This document shows, piece by piece, positions 46,475 through 55,126 of a DNA stretch of 55,126 bases. Positions within the stretch are counted from its first letter, which is position 1. The number at the start of each line of letters is the position of its first letter. Position numbers and translations under genes: made by a program. The stretch comes from Candidatus Omnitrophota bacterium (GTDB lineage: Bacteria; Omnitrophota; Gorgyraeia; S143-82): assembly GCA_015494585.1 (NCBI GenBank), contig WGAY01000078.1:1-55126 (forward strand), given 5' to 3'. The notes under the pieces were generated by a model. It did not search any database and had not been told where the DNA came from. It saw nothing but the letters and a program-made list of their open reading frames with translations.

Positions 46475-47251
46475 ATGCTAAGAAAGACATTTCTTTTAAT
46501 TAACTTATTTTTACTAATATCAGGACCATTGACATTTGCCATGGATGCCGATGATGTGGGCTGGCTTGTATATAATAGATACGATGGTGATGATGCCTAC
46601 TACAAGATTGATATGGAGCTGGTAGATAGATCAGGTGATAGGATTAAACGGGAAATGGAGGTCTATATAAAGGATTATAATGGACTTGATAAGACCACAA
46701 TTGTATTTTTATCACCGCCCGATATAAGGGGAACGGCATTTTTATCTATAGAGAATCCCAAGGGGGCGGATAAGACTCAGTTTCTCTATCTCCCATCGCT
46801 TGGCAGGGTCAGGCGCATTACAAGCAGGCAGAAGGCCAATAGTTTCGTGAATACAGATTATAGCTATGAGGATATAGGGCGGAGGTGGCCGGCGAAAGAC
46901 AAGCATAGGCTTATTGGCGCAGAGAACATCCTCGGAAGGCCGTGTTATGTCTTGGAATCTATTCCCAAAAGGGATGGCGAAAGTCAATATTCCAAACGGA
47001 TTTGCTATATAGATAAAGAGACAGGCTTGAGCCTGAAACGTGAGTTTTTTGATAAAAAAGGAAGGAAAATCAGGGAGATGCGGGTAAATAAGATATCGGT
47101 TATTGACGGTATCCCCACAGTTATCGATTCTGAGATGATAGACCTTAGAACGGGACATAAAACAGTGATGAAAGTTAAGGAGGTACGATATAACCAAGGA
47201 CTACCTGATAAGATCTTTAGCGTTAGATATATGAAATCCCTTACTGAATGA
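46475..47251 (+). CDS. Outer-membrane lipoprotein-sorting (LolA-like) protein
   Basis: Signal peptide; DKTTIVFLSPPDIRGTAFLSIENPKGADKTQFLYLPSLGRVRRITSRQKANSFVNTDYSYEDI; RBS aaaggaggt before ATG 46475. Confidence 0.85.
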   Translation: MLRKTFLLINLFLLISGPLTFAMDADDVGWLVYNRYDGDDAYYKIDMELVDRSGDRIKREMEVYIKDYNGLDKTTIVFLSPPDIRGTAFLSIENPKGADKTQFLYLPSLGRVRRITSRQKANSFVNTDYSYEDIGRRWPAKDKHRLIGAENILGRPCYVLESIPKRDGESQYSKRICYIDKETGLSLKREFFDKKGRKIREMRVNKISVIDGIPTVIDSEMIDLRTGHKTVMKVKEVRYNQGLPDKIFSVRYMKSLTE

Positions 47252-47255
47252 TGAT

Positions 47256-47585
47256 CCCAAATTATGCAATAGGGTATTAAAATGTAGTGAAAGGAGTTGT
47301 GGGACAACAAGAAAGGCTAAAAATAGGAATTCATCATGTGGTTAAACTCAAAACTATTTTATATATAAGGAGAAGGTGGATTGGGAAAGAGCCAAAATGG
47401 ATTGCAAGGATTGTGAGTTTAGCTTATGATAGAGAAAAAAGAGAATAAAATAAAAAGATTTAAGGTTTTAGGCTGTGGTTTTTAGATTTGAGATTTGACT
47501 TTTGAGTTTTATTGGAGGAGAAAAGAGATGGTTTCTTAACAAAGCGACGGGAGATAAAGGATTCTCTAAGGTATAATCCGGGTTT
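47256..47585. repeat. Dispersed intergenic repeat, copy B (between LolA-like gene and SNF transporter)
   Basis: CCCAAATTATGCAATAGGG...GAAAGGCTAAAAATAGGAATTCATCATGTGGTTAAACT...ATAAAATAAAAAGATTTAAGGTTTTAGGCTGTGG...GAGATTTGACTTTTGAGTT...GTATAATCCGGG. Confidence 0.8.
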
Positions 47586-47616
47586 GCGGGTTTAACAGTA
47601 TATCATAGGAGGTGTT

Positions 47617-49179
47617 ATGGCGAAAAAGGTGAGGGATTCCTGGGCCTCCCGTCTAGGAGTTATCCTGGCGGTGGCTGGTAGCGCGGTTGGACTGGGTAAT
47701 TTCCTTAGGTTTCCGGTTCAGGCAGTGCAAAATGGCGGCGGTGCCTTTATGATTCCCTATTTTGTCTCACTTCTTCTCCTCGGAATACCTCTTATGTGGG
47801 TGGAATGGGCGCTTGGAAGGTATGGAGGTGGATTTGGACACGGTACAGCACCAGGGATATTTCATTCGGTATGGAATAAGAATAGATTCATAAAATACTT
47901 CGGTGTCATCGGAATATTTGGCCCGCTGGCGATCTTTATATACTATACCTATATCGAATCCTGGACGCTTGGCTTTGGCGTATTAGGTCTTATTGGCAAG
48001 CTGAAGACAGCGGCCATGGCAAAGGAATCTATGCAGGCCTTTCTTTCTGATTACCAGACCAGACTATGGCCATCTTATCTGTTTTTTCTGATTACCTTTT
48101 TCGCCAATATCTATGTTATTTCTCATGGCGTCTCAAAGGGGATAGAGAGATTTTCTCGCTGGGCAATGCCAACCCTTCTTTTTATGGCGGTTGTGTTAAT
48201 GATAAGGGTCTTAACGCTTGGTGCACCCTACCCAGAGCATCCTGACTGGAACGTCCTTAACGGACTAGGGTATCTGTGGAATCCTGATTTTTCGGCCTTG
48301 CGCAATCCCAAGGTCTGGTTGGCCGCGGCAGGTCAGATCTTCTTTACGCTAAGTGTTGGTATTGGGGTTATATTAACCTATGCCAGCTATCTCAAAAAGA
48401 CGCATGATGTCGTTCTATCAGGTCTTACTTCTGTAAGCACAAATGAGCTCATAGAGGTAGTTATTGCGGGTAGTATTGTAATTCCAGCGGCCTTTGCATT
48501 CTTGGGTCCGGTCGAGATAGAGGGAGTTGCCAAATCCGGGGCATTTAACCTGGGGTTCGTCACAATGCCAATGGTTCTAAATAAGTTCCCACTGCCTCAA
48601 TTCTTTACTGGGTTATGGTTCCTGCTTCTGTTCCTTGCTGGAGTTACTTCATCTGTTTCCCTGGTCCAGCCGGCTATTGCCTTTTTAGAAGATGAATTCA
48701 ATATATCCAGGAAGAAGGCAGTTGGGATATTTTCGGTGGTTTCTTTTGTACTGATGCAGCCCGTGATATTCTGGTTTTCAAGGGGGATTGTCGATGAGAT
48801 GGACTTCTGGGTAGGTACGGTCTGTTTAGTGGTATTTGCCCTAATTGAGGTGATCCTTTTTTCCTGGGTCCTTGGTATGGATAAGGCATGGGATGAGATA
48901 CATCAGGGGGCGGATCTTATGATACCCAGGTTCTATAGATTTATTATGAAGTACATTACCCCATTGTTTTTGATAGTCATACTAGTCTCCTGGCTCATAT
49001 CCTCGAAAGACATAATATTTATGAGCAATGTTGCCAATGCGAATAAACCCTTTGTTCTAGGTACCAGATTGGCCTTGCTGTTGTCTTTATTCCTGCTGGC
49101 CTTTCTGGTAAAGATAGCCTGGAAGAGGAGGGGGGATCGGATTGGAGCTATGGAGATAGATAGGGGTAGAGAAGGATAG
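47617..49179 (+). CDS. Sodium-dependent transporter, SNF/NSS family
   Basis: SWASRLGVILAVAGSAVGLGNFLRFPVQAVQNGGGAFMIPYFVSLLLLGIPLMWVEWALGRYGG; multiple TM segments. Confidence 0.96.
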   Translation: MAKKVRDSWASRLGVILAVAGSAVGLGNFLRFPVQAVQNGGGAFMIPYFVSLLLLGIPLMWVEWALGRYGGGFGHGTAPGIFHSVWNKNRFIKYFGVIGIFGPLAIFIYYTYIESWTLGFGVLGLIGKLKTAAMAKESMQAFLSDYQTRLWPSYLFFLITFFANIYVISHGVSKGIERFSRWAMPTLLFMAVVLMIRVLTLGAPYPEHPDWNVLNGLGYLWNPDFSALRNPKVWLAAAGQIFFTLSVGIGVILTYASYLKKTHDVVLSGLTSVSTNELIEVVIAGSIVIPAAFAFLGPVEIEGVAKSGAFNLGFVTMPMVLNKFPLPQFFTGLWFLLLFLAGVTSSVSLVQPAIAFLEDEFNISRKKAVGIFSVVSFVLMQPVIFWFSRGIVDEMDFWVGTVCLVVFALIEVILFSWVLGMDKAWDEIHQGADLMIPRFYRFIMKYITPLFLIVILVSWLISSKDIIFMSNVANANKPFVLGTRLALLLSLFLLAFLVKIAWKRRGDRIGAMEIDRGREG

Positions 49180-49252
49180 AGAGAATTATACTTTGATGAT
49201 TTAACAGTTTCGAGTCTTGATATGTGGGTTTTGATATTTAAGTTTATTTAAT

Positions 49253-50794
49253 ATGAAAAAGACAAAGAAACTACCTATAGGAGTCCAGGATTTTAGGGAG
49301 ATAAGGCAAGAAGATTATCTTTATATAGATAAGACTGAGCCGATATACAGACTCATAAGTGAGGGCAAGTATTATTTTCTCTCCCGTCCGCGTAGGTTTG
49401 GAAAAAGCCTGCTGGTATCCACGCTGAAGTACCTCTTTCAGGGTGAGAAAGAATTATTCAAGGGGCTTTATATCTATGATAAGTATGATTTCCCGAAGTA
49501 TCCGGTAATACATATGGCCTTTGGAGGAAGCAGGAGTGAGGAGAGATTGTTGAATATAATAAGGCAAAACATTGAGCGTAATAGCGATGCATTGGGGATA
49601 GAATGCCCTGACTATAAAGATGTGGCGTATTGTTTTGCCGAATTAATAGAAAAGGCCTATAAAAAATACAACCAAAAGGTTGTAATCCTGATAGACGAAT
49701 ACGATAAGCCTATCATAGACAACATAGATCAGATGGATGTAGCCAAGGAGAATCGCAATGTCTTACGCGAACTTTATACAGAGATAAAAAATAATGATCC
49801 TTATATAAAATTTGCCTTTCTGACAGGGGTGACCAAATTCTCCAAGGCAGGGATATTTTCGGGATTGAATAATCTAGAGGATATAACCCTTGAGCCAGAG
49901 TTTGGGAATCTATTAGGGATAACGCAGGCAGAATTAGAAAAGTATTTTGGCGATCTGTTCAAGGAGAACCATGTAGATTTAGAGGAAGTAAGAGAATGGT
50001 ATAACGGATATAACTTTCTGGGGGATCTGGTATATAACCCATTTGATTTATTGTTGTTCGTCAAAAAGGGCTTTAGATTTCGCAGTTACTGGTTTTCGAC
50101 GGCTACTCCTAAATTCTTGATAGATGTAATAGATAGAGGGAATTTTTATATACCAGAGATTGCGGGGTTGAGAGTAGATGAGACGTTATTAGAGAGCTTT
50201 GATATAGAAAATATGCGCCCAGAGGCGATATTATTTCAGGCGGGGTATTTGACAATAGATAAGCAGGTAATAAATGAAGAGGATGAGATAGAATATTTGT
50301 TACGATTACCGAACAAAGAAGTTAGTAGCTCCCTCTCAAAGGTATTGATAGAATATCTTGCGCAGAGCTTAAATATGGAGAAGCGCACAGGCATACACGT
50401 AGCGCTAAAACAGGGCAATGTGGATGATTTGCGGAAAGAGCTCGAATCACTATTTGCCTCACTGCCGTATCATATTCACATCAAAAATGAGATGGCAAGG
50501 CAGGAAGGCTATTATACATCGGTGATATTTGCGTATTTACAGAGCATAGCAGATAGGATAATTGGAGAAGATGTAACGAGTAAGGGAAGGGCAGATATAG
50601 TAGTAATGGTGCGGGATAAGATATATATCTTTGAGATAAAGGTAGACACAGAAGAAAGCCCGATAAAGCAGATAAAAGAGAGGCAGTATTATAAGAAGTA
50701 CGAAAATCAGAACAAGCCGATATATCTGATAGGAATAAAGATAGACAGTAAAGAGAGGAATATAGTTGGGTTTGAATGGGAGAAAAGAAACTAA
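49253..50794 (+). CDS. AAA-ATPase-like protein with C-terminal PD-(D/E)XK nuclease fold (DUF1703 type)
   Basis: LPIGVQDFREIRQEDYLYIDKTEPIYRLISEGKYYFLSRPRRFGKSLLVSTLKYLF; VVILIDEYDKPIID; GRADIVVMVRDKIYIFEIKV. Confidence 0.93.
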   Translation: MKKTKKLPIGVQDFREIRQEDYLYIDKTEPIYRLISEGKYYFLSRPRRFGKSLLVSTLKYLFQGEKELFKGLYIYDKYDFPKYPVIHMAFGGSRSEERLLNIIRQNIERNSDALGIECPDYKDVAYCFAELIEKAYKKYNQKVVILIDEYDKPIIDNIDQMDVAKENRNVLRELYTEIKNNDPYIKFAFLTGVTKFSKAGIFSGLNNLEDITLEPEFGNLLGITQAELEKYFGDLFKENHVDLEEVREWYNGYNFLGDLVYNPFDLLLFVKKGFRFRSYWFSTATPKFLIDVIDRGNFYIPEIAGLRVDETLLESFDIENMRPEAILFQAGYLTIDKQVINEEDEIEYLLRLPNKEVSSSLSKVLIEYLAQSLNMEKRTGIHVALKQGNVDDLRKELESLFASLPYHIHIKNEMARQEGYYTSVIFAYLQSIADRIIGEDVTSKGRADIVVMVRDKIYIFEIKVDTEESPIKQIKERQYYKKYENQNKPIYLIGIKIDSKERNIVGFEWEKRN

Positions 50795-50843
50795 TCAGAG
50801 GCAAGAACAAATAGAATTCTAACAAAAAGGAGTAGTTTGGATT

Positions 50844-52400
50844 ATGAGGAGCAAGTATTATGTAACAACGCCTATATATTATGTAAATGCTAAGCCTCAC
50901 ATAGGCCACTCTTATACGAATATAGCCGCCGATGCAGTGGCTAGATTTTTTAGGCTTAAAGGGGTTGATACCTATTTCCTTACCGGAACCGATGAACATG
51001 GACAGAAGGTAGAAAAGGCGGCAAGAGAGGCAGAACGGCCTACACAGGAATTCGTGGATGAACTTGCTGATAAGTTTCGCGAATTATGGAGATTGCTAGA
51101 GGTTACACCGGATGACTTTATCCGTACAACAGAGGGGAGGCATATAAAGGCGGTAAAGTATGTGTTGAATTATCTATATGAGAAGGGCGATATCTATAAG
51201 GATTCTTATTCGGGATGGTACTGTGTCCCCTGCGAGACCTTCTGGACGGAAGGACAGGTTGAAAAAATCAATGGAAAGGCCGTTTGCCCTGATTGTAAGA
51301 GGCAAGTCGATGAATTGACAGAAGAAAATTATTTCTTTAGACTTTCAAAGTACCAAAATTGGCTTATTGATTACATAAGGAGCCATCCGGACTTTGTAAA
51401 GCCAGAAGGTAGGTATAACGAGGTCTTGAGCTTTCTTGAGAGGGAGAGATTAAATGACCTCTGTATATCCAGGCCAAAGTCTAGATTTTCTTGGGGGATA
51501 GATCTTCCATTTTCAGAAGAGCATATTGCCTATGTTTGGTTTGATGCACTGATAAACTATATCAGTGCATTGGGTTACCCTGAGAAGACAGAAAAACTCG
51601 AGAAATACTGGCCTGCTGATGTGCATCTCATCGGTAAAGATATCCTCCGGCAGCATGCTGTTTACTGGCCGATAATGCTCCATGCCCTTGATCTGGATAT
51701 ACCATATCAGGTATTTGCACATGGCTGGTGGCTTGTAGATAACAAGGGCCAGGCCGAAAAGATGTCGAAGTCACGCGGTAATATCGTAGATCCGTATACA
51801 ATGGTGGATGAGTTTGGGGTGGATGTATATCGCTATTTTTTGCTGCGTGAGATTCCATTGGGTGTGGACGGATTGTTTTCCTATGATTCTGTGCTGAAGA
51901 GGTATAATGGCGACCTTGCAAATGACCTGGGGAACCTGGTATACAGGATATTGTCCATGGCAGAGAAATACCTGCCCGAAGGGGTAGTTAGGTTTGAGGC
52001 TAGGCCGAAGAATAGACTGATTGAGAGTTTATTTGAACTGAAGGATAAAGTTGACCTAGAATTTTCTTCGCTTAATTTTTATGATGGCCTTGCCAGTATA
52101 TGGGAGGTAGTCAATCTGGCCAATAAATTCATAGAGGAGGAACAGCCCTGGACAATGCGGAAGGAGGGCAGGATAGAAGACCTGCAGAGGTTTATGTATA
52201 TATTGCTGGAAGTACTACGAATTATTGCCGCCTGTATTTATCCCGTTATGCCCTCTACTGCCGAGAAGATATGGCAGCAGTTAGGGATAGAGGACGATAT
52301 ATTGTCTGTTGGCTGGGAGGGAGTATTTGTATGGGGGGAAATCAAAGATGGTGCAAAGATAGAGAAATTCCCTCCCCTTTTCCCACGCCGTGAAGCATAG
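50844..52400 (+). CDS. metG: Methionyl-tRNA synthetase (short form, no C-terminal tRNA-binding domain)
   Basis: YYVTTPIYYVNAKPHIGHSYTNIAADAVARF; TGTDEHGQKVEKAA; KMSKSRGN; VWFDALINYIS. Confidence 0.97.
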   Translation: MRSKYYVTTPIYYVNAKPHIGHSYTNIAADAVARFFRLKGVDTYFLTGTDEHGQKVEKAAREAERPTQEFVDELADKFRELWRLLEVTPDDFIRTTEGRHIKAVKYVLNYLYEKGDIYKDSYSGWYCVPCETFWTEGQVEKINGKAVCPDCKRQVDELTEENYFFRLSKYQNWLIDYIRSHPDFVKPEGRYNEVLSFLERERLNDLCISRPKSRFSWGIDLPFSEEHIAYVWFDALINYISALGYPEKTEKLEKYWPADVHLIGKDILRQHAVYWPIMLHALDLDIPYQVFAHGWWLVDNKGQAEKMSKSRGNIVDPYTMVDEFGVDVYRYFLLREIPLGVDGLFSYDSVLKRYNGDLANDLGNLVYRILSMAEKYLPEGVVRFEARPKNRLIESLFELKDKVDLEFSSLNFYDGLASIWEVVNLANKFIEEEQPWTMRKEGRIEDLQRFMYILLEVLRIIAACIYPVMPSTAEKIWQQLGIEDDILSVGWEGVFVWGEIKDGAKIEKFPPLFPRREA

Positions 52401-52408
52401 GGTGGTAT

Positions 52409-53182
52409 ATGAGTCTTGTCGATACGCATTGCCATCTTACATTCCCTCAATATGACCAGGATAGAGAAGAACTGATAAACCGCATATTTTCCTCTAATCT
52501 GGCCTGGGTGCTTAATGCCTGCTCCAGCCTGGAAGATATTGCGCCTATGAAGGACTTAGCTATGCGTTATCCGGATAAGATATTTCTTTCCATAGGGGTC
52601 CATCCGCATTATGTAGAAGGCCTATCTAATGAAGATTATGCCCTAATCAGAGATGAATTGGCCACATTTGACTACAAGGCAATTGGAGAGGTCGGGATAG
52701 ACCTATTCAGGAATTTGTCTCCGCTTGAGGCCCAGAAAGACACCTTTGCTAGGTTTATCCAATTGGCAAAGGAATTTGATAGGCCGATTATCGTGCATTC
52801 TAGGGAGGCAGATGAAATTGTTGTAGGGATGTTGAGAGAGGCTGGTCTGGAGGGCAGGTTTGTCGTGCATTGTTTTTCCGGCGGAGTCGACTTTGCCAGG
52901 CAGGTACTTGATATGGGGGGGATGATATCGGTTACTGGAAATATAACCTATAAGAAGTCCGATGCTATTCGTGAGGCAGTCAAATATGCGCCACTAGATA
53001 GGATTATGGCAGAGACAGATTCGCCATATCTTGCACCACAGATTATACGTGGCAAGAGAAACGATCCATCCTTTGTTCTGGAGGTCTATAAGGCGATTGC
53101 CGAGATAAAGTCAGTAGATTTGAATCGGTTAATAGATGTGTTGTATAGAAATGCATCACTGTTTTTTGGGGTTGGGTCATGA
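52409..53182 (+). CDS. tatD: TatD-family metal-dependent hydrolase
   Basis: MSLVDTHCHLTFPQYDQD; IGEVGIDLFRN; PIIVHSREADE; VVHCFSGG; MAETDSPYLAP. Confidence 0.95.
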   Translation: MSLVDTHCHLTFPQYDQDREELINRIFSSNLAWVLNACSSLEDIAPMKDLAMRYPDKIFLSIGVHPHYVEGLSNEDYALIRDELATFDYKAIGEVGIDLFRNLSPLEAQKDTFARFIQLAKEFDRPIIVHSREADEIVVGMLREAGLEGRFVVHCFSGGVDFARQVLDMGGMISVTGNITYKKSDAIREAVKYAPLDRIMAETDSPYLAPQIIRGKRNDPSFVLEVYKAIAEIKSVDLNRLIDVLYRNASLFFGVGS

Positions 53183-54882
53183 TACATTCTATAGTTGATA
53201 AGATAAAGGCCAGCCTTGATACATTTGGAATAGTTCCTCTTTCTATGTGGGACGAAATAATCAGGGTGGCCAGGCAGGATAATATTTCTATTGTGTCTGC
53301 AATGCTTAAGTTGGGTATTATTTCCGATCCCGAGACAGGGCCCAAATTTGCAGATCAATGGGGAATAACCTATGTTTCTTCAATTGATAAGGAAGACATA
53401 GATTTTTCCTTGAAAGGAAAAATAGAAAAAGATGTAGCCAGGAAGTGGAAGGTTTTTCCTATAGGAATGAAGGACGATCATATCCTTATGGCTATATGTG
53501 ATCCATTGAATCTAGTCGGCGGATTGCTTGAAGATGAGATCGGATTCCCTATAGAGCCGGTATTTCTAGAGTGTAGTTTTGTGGAAGAATTGATAGAGAT
53601 TGCCTATCCTGAGAAATCCTCACCTAGTTCTATTGCCGTTGAGAGGCATAGTTCTGTGGTTCAACCTGTTGTAGGGGAGGAACTGCTAGAAGGGAACGGG
53701 TTAAATGCAGCCTATGTTTCTTCTGTTACTCCTGATTCTGAAGATGCGCCTATGATAGCCCTTATTGAGGAAATAATCCTTGGTGCCTACAAGGAGAGGG
53801 CCAGTGATATACATATAGAGCCATTTGAGGAGTGGGTGCGGGTAAGGTATCGGATAGATGGGATGTTGCATGAGATAGATAGGATATCCAAGGACCTGCA
53901 TGGGAGCATGGTGACCAGAATAAAGATAATGGCCAATATGGACATCGCTGAAAAACGCCTGCCCCAGGATGGTAGGATTCTATTTGAGAAGGGAGATGTC
54001 AATCTAGATTTGAGGGTCTCTACGATAAACACTGGTTATGGAGAGACCGTTGTTATTAGATTGTTAAACAAACAGGTCGGACTTATCTCTCTTAATGAAT
54101 TGGGTATGGAGGAGGACTTGCTGCAGGAGTTTCGAAAGATTATAAATCTGCCCTATGGGATGCTGCTAGTTACGGGTCCTACAGGCAGCGGTAAATCTAC
54201 GACACTTTACGCGGCCCTCTCGGAGATAGACCATAACCTGCGCAAGGTAATTACAGTTGAGGATCCAGTTGAATATCAGCTTTCTGGTATAAATCAGGTC
54301 CAGGTGCGACCCTTGGTTGGGCTTACCTTTGCATCTGCGCTTCGTTCCATCTTGCGTCAGGCCCCAGATGTCATACTGGTGGGAGAGATAAGGGATAGGG
54401 AGACTGCCCAGATAGCCGTACAGGCCGCCTTGACAGGCCATCTTGTGCTCTCAACCCTCCATACTAACGATGCCCCTTCTGCTATTACGCGACTTGTCGA
54501 TATGGGTGTGCCTTCTTACCTGGTGGCATCCTGTATTGCAGGTGTCCTTGCCCAGCGGCTTGTGCGAAGACTCTGTCCTGTATGCAAGGTAGAGATCTCT
54601 GAACCTCATGAAGATAACCATTCAGGTGAAGCTGTGGCCCAAAAGTTCAGACCATCGGGCTGTCAGGAATGCAAGATGACTGGGTTTAAGGGAAGGGTGG
54701 GAATATTTGAGCTTATGACAGTGGATACAGAGTTGCGAGATGTGATTGCCAGGGGTGCACCTGCTGAGGAATTGAAATATATTGCGGAGTCGAAAGGTAT
54801 GCAGACACTGCGAGACAACGCCTTTAGGAAGGTAAATGATGGGCTTACCACTGTCTCTGAAATAATGCGCGTTGTTAAGTAG
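53179..54882 (+). CDS. pilB: Type IV pilus assembly / type II secretion ATPase (PilB/GspE)
   Basis: LLVTGPTGSGKSTTLYAAL; VEDPVEYQLSGINQVQVRPLVGLTFASALRSILRQAPDVILVGEIRDRETAQIAVQAALTGHLVLSTLHTNDA; CPVC...GCQECKMTGFKGRVGIFEL. Confidence 0.95.
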   Translation: MIHSIVDKIKASLDTFGIVPLSMWDEIIRVARQDNISIVSAMLKLGIISDPETGPKFADQWGITYVSSIDKEDIDFSLKGKIEKDVARKWKVFPIGMKDDHILMAICDPLNLVGGLLEDEIGFPIEPVFLECSFVEELIEIAYPEKSSPSSIAVERHSSVVQPVVGEELLEGNGLNAAYVSSVTPDSEDAPMIALIEEIILGAYKERASDIHIEPFEEWVRVRYRIDGMLHEIDRISKDLHGSMVTRIKIMANMDIAEKRLPQDGRILFEKGDVNLDLRVSTINTGYGETVVIRLLNKQVGLISLNELGMEEDLLQEFRKIINLPYGMLLVTGPTGSGKSTTLYAALSEIDHNLRKVITVEDPVEYQLSGINQVQVRPLVGLTFASALRSILRQAPDVILVGEIRDRETAQIAVQAALTGHLVLSTLHTNDAPSAITRLVDMGVPSYLVASCIAGVLAQRLVRRLCPVCKVEISEPHEDNHSGEAVAQKFRPSGCQECKMTGFKGRVGIFELMTVDTELRDVIARGAPAEELKYIAESKGMQTLRDNAFRKVNDGLTTVSEIMRVVK

Positions 54883-54933
54883 ATAGGAAATCTAAAAATA
54901 ATTGGAAAATTTGGGGCTTCGATTTATAATTAG

Positions 54934-55126
54934 TCCAAATTATGCAATAGGGATTAACATTGAGAATAAAGAATGGAGCATGGAGAATGGAAGGATTTTA
55001 TTTTTAAAAAAATATCCTTCATTTTCTATTCTTATTTGTTTAGGCTAGAAATAGAATGGTAGATTAGCAAAAGTAAAAGATAAGGAATTCGATGGATAAT
55101 TCGAGGATTAGGAGATTACCCATAGG
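54934..55126. repeat. Dispersed intergenic repeat, copy at right window edge (probably truncated)
   Basis: TCCAAATTATGCAATAGGGATT then imperfect hairpin AGAATGGAGCATGGAGAATGGAAGGAT...ATCCTTCATTTTCTATTCTT, then GATTAGCAAAAGTAAAAGATAAGGAATTCGATGGATAATTCGAGG. Confidence 0.7.

Noticed and set aside
46742-47197. 151-aa minus ORF inside the LolA-like gene
   Set aside because: Antisense shadow; sense frame has convincing family motifs
50481-50999. 172-aa minus ORF
   Set aside because: Overlaps the 3' end of the DUF1703-type gene and the start of metG; no recognisable motif, shadow ORF

Overview
Gene-dense bacterial chromosomal window, almost entirely + strand, with only two clear genes on the minus strand (a PabA/TrpG-like amidotransferase and a GAF-GGDEF protein). 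About 48 protein-coding genes are supported from the translations. Most are housekeeping: rmlA/C/B, proA, nadD, accD, accA, thyX, era, rlmD/rumA-like, mtnA, dapB, priA-like, smpB, mrp, pabBC, hflX, ruvC, RsmB/F-like, yebC, ogg-like, lrp-like, lepA, talC-like, thi4, metG, tatD and pilB/gspE. They are interspersed with envelope or secreted proteins. I saw no rRNA, tRNA, CRISPR array or transposase. The content (diderm-type LpxL-like acyltransferase, LolA-like protein, type IV pilus ATPase, YPSPYGEY secreted protein, H1-like basic protein) resembles an uncultured diderm candidate phylum such as Omnitrophota, but that is only an impression. Most noteworthy: (i) an envelope-lipid cassette with an MGDG-synthase-like GT, an LpxL-type acyltransferase fused to a GT2 glycosyltransferase, and a LolA-like protein; (ii) a PriA homologue that appears to have lost its Walker A, Walker B and motif VI; (iii) an mtnA / PGI-like / class II aldolase run suggesting a noncanonical methylthio- or deoxy-pentose phosphate route; (iv) a Thi4 thiazole synthase lacking the suicide cysteine; (v) a dispersed, MITE-like intergenic repeat family with a shared core (CCAAATTATGCAATAGGGATT), inverted-repeat arms and a terminal GTATAATCCGGG block next to start codons. 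No single unequivocal novel system is proven by sequence alone.
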